Part shown: positions 1 to 6,310 of the stretch, in pieces
Position numbering within the stretch: the first letter of the stretch is position 1
How the letters are laid out: each line of letters opens with the position of its first letter
NCBI GenBank assembly: GCA_965369325.1
Contig: CBDUQI010000178.1
Coordinates: 1 to 12,258 of the forward strand
Direction: 5' to 3'
DNA: 12,258 nt
Source of the DNA: CBDUQI01 sp965369325
GTDB taxonomy: Bacteria > Pseudomonadota > Gammaproteobacteria > Steroidobacterales > JBCBZW01
The notes under the pieces: generated by a model
Told to the model about the DNA's origin: nothing
Databases searched by the model: none
What the model saw: the letters and a program-made list of their open reading frames with translations, nothing else
Made by a program: the position numbers and the translations under genes

Positions 1-656
1 AACACCGGCACTGCCGCAGCCGGTTTGCAGCGTTCAACATAACTCTCTGGGAATGATGCGATCACTGGTGCGAAGGCTGCGATTCGGTCACCCATCTCGC
101 ACGCTAGACGCAACGTCATCATACCGCCATTTGAGGCCCCCGTCGCGTAGACACGCCGGGGATCTACATTCGCCTGTGCCACCAGATGATCAATTAAGGC
201 TGCCACATACGCGGTGTCGTCGCCGAACCCACGGGTGCTCGAGCGGCCATCGTTCCAGTGCTCGATAGACATCGGGAACGCTACTATAAAACCGTACTTG
301 TCGGATGCTTGATCAAACCCGGTTTGCCGGGCGATCTTCTCCGGGCTGCCCTCGCCGCCATGGAATACGAGCACCAGGGGCAAAGGCCCACCCGCGGATT
401 TGCGCGGCACGTTCAACGCATAACGCCGCTCAACCCCGGCGACCCGCAAGGTGTAGTTGTGCATACCAGTGCGCTTGTCCATGCCGCCGTGCGGTTCGCC
501 AGCGCGTACTGGCACTGATTGGGAATCCGGTGATGAACGTGTCTGGCTGATGCCCGGCTCAACGCTACCGCCGCCGCAGCCGAGCAGGGTGCAACTCAGC
601 CCCAGCCACAGGCCAGGCCCAAGCCATCGGCGCAAGTGCCCTACCGCGCGTGCCAT
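1..656 (-). CDS. Lipoprotein esterase, PHB-depolymerase/LpqC family (3' end outside window)
   Basis: The open frame runs from ATG 656 to the window edge without a stop (218 complete codons). The N-terminus is a lipoprotein signal: Arg9-Arg10, a hydrophobic stretch and the lipobox LLGC with Cys27. Gly at position +2 suggests the outer membrane. A flexible Ser/Pro/Gly linker follows. The alpha/beta-hydrolase begins near 65 (YTLRV at 68-72), with the oxyanion segment VFHGGEGSP (97-105), the GDD-x-x-Y motif at 145-150 and the nucleophile elbow GASNGG (Ser175), as in the esterase/PHB depolymerase family (COG3509 type). The Asp and His of the triad lie beyond the window. The start overlaps the propeller B stop by 16 bases. 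No Shine-Dalgarno site is seen, so coupling is likely. In this operon it may hydrolyse or release the exported product, or simply be a feruloyl/PHB-type esterase. Confidence 0.85.
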   Translation of the reverse strand, partial: MARAVGHLRRWLGPGLWLGLSCTLLGCGGGSVEPGISQTRSSPDSQSVPVRAGEPHGGMDKRTGMHNYTLRVAGVERRYALNVPRKSAGGPLPLVLVFHGGEGSPEKIARQTGFDQASDKYGFIVAFPMSIEHWNDGRSSTRGFGDDTAYVAALIDHLVAQANVDPRRVYATGASNGGMMTLRLACEMGDRIAAFAPVIASFPESYVERCKPAAAVPV

Positions 657-2005
657 ACCGACAGCCCGGTGCCGTGGCGCTGGATGGGATTGCCCGTGCG
701 GGCACTCCACAAGCGCTGAACTTCGCGGTGGGTGGAGGTGCCAACAAACAGGCCCACAGGGGTTGGCATGATTGTGCGTACGCCGGTGGAGAACGGATCA
801 CCAAATCCGTCCATTGTCATCGCCTCCCAGTTCTCACCATCCTGGCTGGCCCACAGCTGGAAACCACCGCCGATTTCCGGCGCACCACCCAGCGCGTCGT
901 GGAACGACTGACAATGGTGAGTGCCGACATAAATAGTATCGTTGTAGGTGCCCATGGCCCACAGCGCTGAGTTCTCCGGATCGTCAAACCCAGGCCCCAT
1001 CAGCGACAGCGGAAAGCGCAACCCCTCAGGGGTGAAGCGCGATGCACCGACCAACACTTCCCAACTGTCATCGGGAAACACGCGCAACAGCTCGGCTGCC
1101 GCCGGCCCGACATCGTGGGCCTTATCGTAGCCCAGGCCCGGCAACCCGCTGCCCACATACAACGCCCCGTTTAGCACTGCCATCGAGGCCGTGGTCTCGT
1201 TGACATTAAAGCGATGCGCGCCACGGGTAAGAATGCGCGTCCATTTGTACGGCGGTTTGCCGCTGGCCTTCGTTTTCCACAATTCAAAACCACGCGCCGG
1301 ATTTCCGGTGCCGGCATACAAATGCCCGTCGAAAGCGGCTGTGCAGAAAACAGAAAGATTGGTGGGGTCGCCAAACCCCGCAGGCATGCACTCCTCCCAC
1401 TTATTCGCAAGCGGATCTTCAGATACATACAACTGCGCAAGATCGCCAAAGTTGCGATCCATCACGCCTTCCTTCACGGTGCCGACCGGCGCCAGAAACA
1501 ATTTGTGATCGAACTCTAGAATTGATCGGAACGAGAGCACGTCAGGATTGCCCAGGCCGGGCTCTGAGGCCGGTGCAAAGTTCTCCCCATCCTCGCTCGC
1601 GATTAACTGCGAGCCCCAATGCGAAAGGGTGCTGGCGAACAACACCGGCTTGTCGGAGCCGCGTTTGGTAAAACGACTCATGCAACGGAACCCGCGGTAC
1701 TGCGGCACCAGCGCCTCCTCGCCGTCCAGTTTGCCCAGATTGCGGCTGCCTTCGCCACGGTACACGTCGTGCACAATCGCGTTCTCGTCGGCCTCAACCA
1801 GCGGGGATTCGTACACCACGGTCCATTGGTCGGCATCCACGTCGTAGCGTAGAATGCGCGCCGCATCCTCTGGCGACTCACCCGTGGGATGGGTAACACC
1901 CAAGTACAGTTGCTCGTTGTACCAGGCCATCGATTGAGCCACCAGGCTGCGGGAGTTGCCAATGCCGTTGCGGCCAATCTCAATGAAATCTTCGCCTTTA
2001 AGCAT
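641..2005 (-). CDS. Seven-bladed beta-propeller protein B (Asp-box-like), unknown function
   Basis: This is a 454-residue soluble paralogue of propeller A. Seven strand-closing motifs occur near residues 33 (LYLG), 122 (LFAS), 169 (LFLA), 229 (LYAG), 282 (LYVG), 358 (IYVG) and 419 (LFVG). Asp-box-like turns are SEDGENF (137-143), SEDP (195-198) and SQDGENW (387-393). Each is followed by a GLGNP/GFGDP signature (150, 210, 400), so this repeat unit is clearer here than in propeller A. The start at ATG 2005 has GAGGGAG seven bases upstream and overlaps the sulfotransferase C stop by 8 bases. No signal peptide or membrane segment is visible. The protein may be an enzyme acting on the sulfated product, or a partner of sulfotransferase C. 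Sequence repeats alone do not decide which. The 3' end overlaps the esterase start by 16 bases. Confidence 0.82.
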   Translation of the reverse strand: MLKGEDFIEIGRNGIGNSRSLVAQSMAWYNEQLYLGVTHPTGESPEDAARILRYDVDADQWTVVYESPLVEADENAIVHDVYRGEGSRNLGKLDGEEALVPQYRGFRCMSRFTKRGSDKPVLFASTLSHWGSQLIASEDGENFAPASEPGLGNPDVLSFRSILEFDHKLFLAPVGTVKEGVMDRNFGDLAQLYVSEDPLANKWEECMPAGFGDPTNLSVFCTAAFDGHLYAGTGNPARGFELWKTKASGKPPYKWTRILTRGAHRFNVNETTASMAVLNGALYVGSGLPGLGYDKAHDVGPAAAELLRVFPDDSWEVLVGASRFTPEGLRFPLSLMGPGFDDPENSALWAMGTYNDTIYVGTHHCQSFHDALGGAPEIGGGFQLWASQDGENWEAMTMDGFGDPFSTGVRTIMPTPVGLFVGTSTHREVQRLWSARTGNPIQRHGTGLSVWHAR

Positions 2006-2891
2006 ATCCCAGCTCCCTCGCCAGCTTACGGGTTTCTTTGCTGAATTCGCGGTCTTCAGCCCAATCCAACGGCCCCTCTAAAGAAGGGGCCTTAACCACG
2101 GCTCGACGAAAAGCAGGGCTCTCCAGAAATTCCGGATCATTGCCCATCTTGGCTTCCTCCGGGCCGTAGCAGGCAAACGGAGAATTCTCAGGATGCAGCA
2201 TCGCCTCGATCGACTCCGGCCCTGAATCAAGGCCCAGCCAGTCGGCTATCTGCGGCAGGTACAAATCGGGATCGGTCAGCAAATCTTCGCCCTGAATGCG
2301 CAAGCACTGCCCCTCAGGCAAGGTCATGGCAAAGTCCACCACATTGTTATGCGCGCGCAACCAAATGTTCTCAGGGTCAACACGGTCGGCGTCGAAAGTA
2401 CCGCCCCACTCCTCATTGCGCTTGAGATTGTTGATCAGCGACTTGCCCGTGGAACGGGGGTGGCGAGTGAGGTGTAGAAAATTCGCATCGGGGTACATGT
2501 CGTACGCCCGCTCGATGTACTGCGCGCTCAGCACTGTGCGCGGGGTTTTGTCCACGCAAATCTTTGGTGCCACTGCCTCGCAGATATGATCGAACACCTG
2601 TTGCGTGGTCCATTTGCGGCGCTGATCCAGCCAGATCTTGGCCGCCGTTACGGTCTCGTCGGTTTGTTCGCCATCGTGAATCTGCGCCAGCGTGCGCAGC
2701 AGTCCGTGTGCGCCGTGTGCCCGCGAGGCGTGCATGCGCATCAACTCATCCACCGTATCTGCGATGAACAAATTAACCTCAGGCAAACCGTACGTCATTG
2801 GATGCTGTCCAAGCACAGCACACACCACCGAGGAGAACGAGCGCATGGGGCACAGGATAATGAGTGGTGAGGGGAACTGCGCTTCGCTCAT
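1998..2891 (-). CDS. PAPS-dependent sulfotransferase C (divergent paralogue)
   Basis: This is a 297-residue sulfotransferase, the most divergent of the three. Its phosphosulfate loop reads CPMRSFSSV (14-22), with Met in place of the second Pro, and the 3'-phosphate element is LTRHPRSTGKS (141-151). VDKTPR (113-118) replaces the DKSP seen in the other two. The start is chosen at ATG 2891 because GGAGAA ends four bases upstream. An in-frame TTG at 2903 would place that Shine-Dalgarno site inside the coding region. There are 66 bases between it and the stop of sulfotransferase B, and its TAA overlaps the propeller B start by 8 bases. The differences in the loop and the DK-x-P motif suggest a different acceptor or position from A and B, but this is inference. 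The C-terminal ending (LGYA) matches the GY/GYA endings of the paralogues. Confidence 0.87.
   Translation of the reverse strand: MSEAQFPSPLIILCPMRSFSSVVCAVLGQHPMTYGLPEVNLFIADTVDELMRMHASRAHGAHGLLRTLAQIHDGEQTDETVTAAKIWLDQRRKWTTQQVFDHICEAVAPKICVDKTPRTVLSAQYIERAYDMYPDANFLHLTRHPRSTGKSLINNLKRNEEWGGTFDADRVDPENIWLRAHNNVVDFAMTLPEGQCLRIQGEDLLTDPDLYLPQIADWLGLDSGPESIEAMLHPENSPFACYGPEEAKMGNDPEFLESPAFRRAVVKAPSLEGPLDWAEDREFSKETRKLARELGYA
2013..2019 (-). promoter_or_regulatory. Ribosome binding site of propeller B
   Basis: GAGGGAG on the minus strand lies seven bases before ATG 2005, within the end of sulfotransferase C. Propeller B can therefore initiate on its own as well as by coupling across the 8-base overlap. 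Confidence 0.75.
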
Positions 2892-2895
2892 ATCG

Positions 2896-2901
2896 TTCTC
2901 C
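2896..2901 (-). promoter_or_regulatory. Ribosome binding site of sulfotransferase C
   Basis: GGAGAA on the minus strand lies four bases before ATG 2891. It decides the start: the longer alternative at TTG 2903 would read through it. Confidence 0.75.
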
Positions 2902-2957
2902 AAGCGCCAGTGGCGTTCGCCTTATTGCCAATAACTAACATCATCATCAACGCCAAC

Positions 2958-3845
2958 TCAGTAACCAAACAACATGGCGTAGTGCTGAATCACCTCATCG
3001 AAGTACATCGAATCATCCCAGCTCATTGGGCTGTCAAGATCCGACTCCTTCACCTTGTAAGGGCGCAGTTTAGGGTTCTGTAAGAACCGTGGATCATTGC
3101 CCAGGCGCGCACTCTCCGGGCCCATACAGGCAAACGGAGACTCCTCCGGTTTGAGCATCTTCTTCAGCGCGCGATCGGAGGTATCCAGCTCTAACCACTC
3201 AGCAATCTGTGGGAGATACAGCGGCGGATCCGACATCATGTCTTCGCCGCGCAGGAACATTTTGTTATCCGACGGCACGGTCTCCAGCGCTTCCAGAATA
3301 TTCAGATGCGGGTCCAGCCACATCTTCTCCGGATGCGTGGAGGTTTCATCACCCTCGCCAAAGCCCTGGCCAGTCGCAGCCTGCTGCATACGACGGGTTT
3401 CCAAGATTGACTCACAAGTGCCGCGCGGATGGCGCGTCAGGTGCAAAAACCTGGCATCCGGGAAAGCATCCTTAATACGCTCGATCGATTCGGTCTTGTA
3501 CACGTACATCGGGCTTTTATCGATTGGCGTTTTGGGCGCCGACCAGGTAATCAGGTCGCGGTACACATCGGCCGTGGACATATCCATGTGCTCTTCAAGC
3601 CACAGCCGTGCGGCGGAGACGTCCTCATCGCTCTGCCCGCCTAACCCCATTTGCGCCACTGCGCGCAGCAGCCCGTGCTGGAAACGCGGGCGCGCTTGGT
3701 AGACCCGGCTGAGGTCGGCCAGCGTATCGGCCGCAAACAGGTTTGTTTCCGGCAAACCAATCATTTGCGGATGATTGCCGATCATGGCGCACAGCACTGA
3801 GGTAAACGAGCGCGGTGGTGCAAGAATAAATAATGGCTGGCTCAT
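2958..3845 (-). CDS. PAPS-dependent sulfotransferase B (Sulfotransf_3-like)
   Basis: This is a 295-residue sulfotransferase, the closest relative of sulfotransferase A in this operon. The PAPS 5'-phosphosulfate loop is PPRSFTSV (10-17) and the 3'-phosphate element is LTRHPRGTCES (136-146). IDKSPMYVY at 108-116 and FLRGED at 197-202 are further family-conserved segments. The start is placed at ATG 3845, not at an upstream in-frame GTG (3869), for three reasons: GAGGAAG lies five bases before it, the resulting N-terminus (MSQPLFILAPPRS) matches its paralogues, and it gives a classic 4-base ATGA overlap with the stop of propeller A. That overlap predicts translational coupling and roughly matched amounts of the two proteins. 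It is soluble, with no signal peptide. The acceptor is presumably the oxidised acyl or polyketide product; this is inferred from context only. Confidence 0.88.
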   Translation of the reverse strand: MSQPLFILAPPRSFTSVLCAMIGNHPQMIGLPETNLFAADTLADLSRVYQARPRFQHGLLRAVAQMGLGGQSDEDVSAARLWLEEHMDMSTADVYRDLITWSAPKTPIDKSPMYVYKTESIERIKDAFPDARFLHLTRHPRGTCESILETRRMQQAATGQGFGEGDETSTHPEKMWLDPHLNILEALETVPSDNKMFLRGEDMMSDPPLYLPQIAEWLELDTSDRALKKMLKPEESPFACMGPESARLGNDPRFLQNPKLRPYKVKESDLDSPMSWDDSMYFDEVIQHYAMLFGY

Positions 3846-5299
3846 GATTGCTTCCTCGGCGCCCACCACATCTCAAGTCCGCCGCCCTTGTTGGCACCCG
3901 CCTTACAGGTCGGGAACACGAACATGCCGGCCGGCGTGGGTACGATTTCGCGAATACCGTAGTTAAGCTCGTTTCCGCCCGGGAAGCCGATGTCGGTGAC
4001 CAACTCCCAGTTGTCGCCGTCCCGCGTACGCCACATCTTGAACTGCCCGTCCTGGCGGGTGTGTGTGTTGTCTTCCAGCCAGTCGTACTGAGCGTCGGTT
4101 AAGTCCACTCGGTCTTTCAGGTACGTTGGCATCCACTTCCAGCCTGCGGTGCCCAGATATAACCAGCCGTCATACTCCGCAAAACGCCAAAACACGTGGG
4201 TCCAAAAATCATCCAGCCCACCTAACAGCCCGGTAGTGGGATACTTCAGCCCCTGCGGGGTAAAGCGCGGCGTGCCGCACACCAGATCCCAGGAGTCATC
4301 CGGATAGATACGAATCATCTCGGCGGGATAGGGCCCAAAGCGATCGCGCCCGCCACGGCCCTGACGCTGCAGCGTGCAACCTATGTAGATAGCGCCGTTA
4401 AACACATACATCGATGAGGGCATACTACTGATCTGCCGGTATGCACCGCGCTCTAGAATCTTGGTCCACTTGTACGGCGCCTTGCCTTCAGGCTTGGCCT
4501 TCCACACTTGGAAGCCGTGGCGTTTGTTAATGGTAGCTGCGTACAAATGCCCTTCGAAGATGACCACCTCGTTAATCGACAGGTTGGTCGGATCACCAAA
4601 GCCCTTCTCACATATCGGCACCCAATTCCCGTGCAGCGGATCCTCAGTTTCGAAGATGAACGGAAACTCGGTCAGGTTATCGTCGAACATGCCACGACCG
4701 AAGTTCTTGCCCGTCGGCGTCGAGAACATCTTGCCGTTGATACCGCAGATGTTGCGCATGGACGGCACGTCCTCATCACCAAGCCCGAAGCCCTGCTCAT
4801 CGCATTCCTCGAACTCATAACCGTCGGTGCTACGCAAGAACACACACTGGTACTCCAGCACGCCGATGCCCATGTATAAGGTGGGCGCATCGTCGATGCT
4901 GGTCTGCACGATGCCCTGACCGCGAATACTGCGATCACGTGCGCGGGTGGCGCCATCGCGCCCCTCGACCAGTGGGCTGTCGTACAAATGAGTCCATTGG
5001 TTGTCCCAGGGATCAAAACGCCAAATCTGCGCGCCATCCTCTTCGCGCCCGCCGGTATCCGGTCGGTCAGAACCAAAACGGCCCTGATCGCGAAGCTTGT
5101 CTTTGCCTTGGGCGGCCGTGTATCGCCCCATAAAGCCCAACGGGGCGCGCCCGGTGCCAACGTAAAGGCCGTCCTTGTACCAAACGGCCGCCTGACTGGT
5201 GCGTGTGGATTCGTTAAATTCCGGAACATCAACCAGTTGGAAATCTTCCAATTCCACTGGCACCGGATAGTCCACTTTTTCGCTTGCTTTGTTGCTCAA
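3842..5299 (-). CDS. Seven-bladed beta-propeller protein A (Asp-box-like), unknown function
   Basis: This is a 485-residue soluble protein with no signal peptide. It holds seven strand-closing motifs of the LYxGT type, near residues 45, 141, 190, 251, 303, 379 and 458. It also has Asp-box-like turns (STDG at 157-160, TEDP at 218-221, RTRDGDNW at 424-431). Three of the turns are followed by a GFG/GFP signature (169, 232, 437). This pattern predicts a seven-bladed propeller. It is a paralogue of the propeller encoded at 641-2005, sharing GFGDPTNLS, PYKWT-x-IL-x-RGA, PDDSW and RFTP-x-GL in the same order. The start codon is TTG at 5299, supported by AGGA seven bases upstream and by alignment with the paralogue; the next in-frame Met is about residue 57. 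Its stop overlaps the next sulfotransferase start as ATGA. An enzymatic or scaffolding role beside the sulfotransferases is inference. It could be a lyase, an epimerase-like enzyme or a binding partner. Confidence 0.82.
   Translation of the reverse strand: MSNKASEKVDYPVPVELEDFQLVDVPEFNESTRTSQAAVWYKDGLYVGTGRAPLGFMGRYTAAQGKDKLRDQGRFGSDRPDTGGREEDGAQIWRFDPWDNQWTHLYDSPLVEGRDGATRARDRSIRGQGIVQTSIDDAPTLYMGIGVLEYQCVFLRSTDGYEFEECDEQGFGLGDEDVPSMRNICGINGKMFSTPTGKNFGRGMFDDNLTEFPFIFETEDPLHGNWVPICEKGFGDPTNLSINEVVIFEGHLYAATINKRHGFQVWKAKPEGKAPYKWTKILERGAYRQISSMPSSMYVFNGAIYIGCTLQRQGRGGRDRFGPYPAEMIRIYPDDSWDLVCGTPRFTPQGLKYPTTGLLGGLDDFWTHVFWRFAEYDGWLYLGTAGWKWMPTYLKDRVDLTDAQYDWLEDNTHTRQDGQFKMWRTRDGDNWELVTDIGFPGGNELNYGIREIVPTPAGMFVFPTCKAGANKGGGLEMWWAPRKQS
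3851..3857 (-). promoter_or_regulatory. Ribosome binding site of sulfotransferase B
   Basis: GAGGAAG on the minus strand lies five bases before ATG 3845, inside the last codons of propeller A. It argues against the GTG at 3869 and fits translational coupling through the ATGA overlap. Confidence 0.8.
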
Positions 5300-5306
5300 T
5301 GTCTCG

Positions 5307-5310
5307 TCCT
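5307..5310 (-). promoter_or_regulatory. Ribosome binding site supporting a TTG start of propeller A
   Basis: AGGA on the minus strand lies seven bases before TTG 5299. No in-frame ATG is available until about codon 57, within the first predicted blade, so the TTG start is preferred. A TTG start usually gives weaker initiation. Confidence 0.65.
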
Positions 5311-5319
5311 GTTAGGTGG

Positions 5320-5344
5320 GTCGCGCGCCACTGCGGTGCGCGAC
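5320..5344 (-). other. Intercistronic inverted repeat (7-bp stem, 11-base loop)
   Basis: In the 67-base gap between sulfotransferase A and propeller A, GTCGCGC and its exact complement GCGCGAC flank an 11-base loop. The transcript could form a GC-rich hairpin about 20 bases before the TTG start. No T-run follows, so it is not a typical intrinsic terminator. It could be an mRNA processing or stability element, or modulate translation of propeller A. Confidence 0.5.
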
Positions 5345-5366
5345 ACCCCGTCAATTCATGTACCGG

Positions 5367-6296
5367 CTATGCGTAGCCGAACCCGCGGGCACACTCGATC
5401 ACCGCTTCACTCAGTGTGACGCCATCGCTGGCCGCCAACGGGCCCTCAAAACTTAACGCCTTCGGTGTGTATTTACGCAGCTCCGGCGCTTCGAGATAAC
5501 TTGGGTCGTTGCCGAATCGGGCATTGGTCGGCCCTAGGCAGGCATACGGCGAGTCCTCCGGATGTTTCATTGCCTCCAGCGAGTCTTGATCAGTGTCAAT
5601 CTCCAGCCATTCGCAGATCAGTGGCAGATGTGCATCCGGATTTCCCATAAATTCTTCGCCGCGCAACCACAGCCGCCGTTCCACCGGCACGTTGGCCAGA
5701 AACTTCATGATGCGCTTGTGCGGCTCTAGCCAGAGTGATTCGGGATCTTCAATCTCGGCAAGTTTGTTATACGTATCGTTGTTGTTGCGGCGCCCGGCAA
5801 AGCCCTGAAATCTTCCCAGGGTTTTTTGCACCTTCTCGCGCAATTTGAATACCGACTCGCACGTGCCGCGGGGATGGCGTGTTAGATGCAGATAGCGGGC
5901 GTTCGGGAAGGCTTGGTCGATGCGCTCCAAAGACTCCTGCGTGTAAACGTACAAAGGGCTCTTGTCGACCAGGGCGCGCGGTGCTGCCCAGGCGGCCAGG
6001 TCGGCGAAAATCTCTCCGCCCGGCAACGCATGGTTCTCCTCCAGGTAACTACCAGCCGCATCTATGTTCTCGACCGACTGATCGCCCAGGCCAAGTTCGG
6101 CTATCGCGCGCAGCAAACCATGACGAAAACCGGGCCGCAGGCTATACACCGCCTCGGTTAGCCCATCGTAATCGTCCGCCGCAAACAGGTTCACCTCCGG
6201 CAACGCATACATCTGTGGGTGACTGCCGATAATGCCGCAGATCACCGAGGTGAACGACCTGGGCGGCGCAAGAATAAACAGGGGGTTTGGGTTCAT
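5367..6296 (-). CDS. PAPS-dependent sulfotransferase A (Sulfotransf_3-like)
   Basis: This 309-residue cytosolic sulfotransferase would transfer sulfate from PAPS to a hydroxyl group. The N-terminal 5'-phosphosulfate loop is APPRSFTSV (10-18), directly after a beta strand (LFIL). The 3'-phosphate-binding element is LTRHPRGTCES (138-148), with Arg140 and Ser148. A conserved DKSPLY at 111-116 lies between them. The loop has Phe where most sulfotransferases have Gly (PRSGTT), a change shared with both paralogues in this operon. A segment at about 155-185, rich in Lys, Arg and Asn, is longer than in the others. The start is 14 bases after the oxygenase stop. No clear Shine-Dalgarno site precedes it, so it may depend on translational coupling. 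It is closest to sulfotransferase B (PPRSFTSV and TRHPRGTCES shared). The acceptor substrate is unknown. Confidence 0.88.
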   Translation of the reverse strand: MNPNPLFILAPPRSFTSVICGIIGSHPQMYALPEVNLFAADDYDGLTEAVYSLRPGFRHGLLRAIAELGLGDQSVENIDAAGSYLEENHALPGGEIFADLAAWAAPRALVDKSPLYVYTQESLERIDQAFPNARYLHLTRHPRGTCESVFKLREKVQKTLGRFQGFAGRRNNNDTYNKLAEIEDPESLWLEPHKRIMKFLANVPVERRLWLRGEEFMGNPDAHLPLICEWLEIDTDQDSLEAMKHPEDSPYACLGPTNARFGNDPSYLEAPELRKYTPKALSFEGPLAASDGVTLSEAVIECARGFGYA

Positions 6297-6310
6297 GTAA
6301 TTCGAGCTTA

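Noticed and set aside
2892..2903. Longer N-terminus of sulfotransferase C from a TTG at 2903
   Set aside because: It would overlap the GGAGAA site that is correctly spaced for ATG 2891.
2902..2917. Second intercistronic hairpin upstream of sulfotransferase C
   Set aside because: Only four consecutive base pairs with a three-base loop and then a mismatch; too weak to list as a structure.
3097..3702. Open frame of 201 codons on the plus strand
   Set aside because: It lies wholly antisense to sulfotransferase B, shows no recognisable motif and has a Ser/Arg/Cys-rich composition typical of a shadow frame in GC-rich DNA.
3846..3869. Longer N-terminus of sulfotransferase B from a GTG at 3869
   Set aside because: The eight extra residues have no counterpart in the paralogues and would contain the GAGGAAG site that clearly serves ATG 3845.
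641..5299. Calling the propellers sialidases or Kelch proteins
   Set aside because: The Asp-box-like turns and LYxGT strands support a propeller fold, but sialidase catalytic residues and the Kelch double-Gly pattern are not recognisable, and there is no secretion signal.
5320..5344. Rho-independent terminator splitting the operon
   Set aside because: The inverted repeat is followed by an A/C-rich stretch and the next ribosome binding site, with no T-run.
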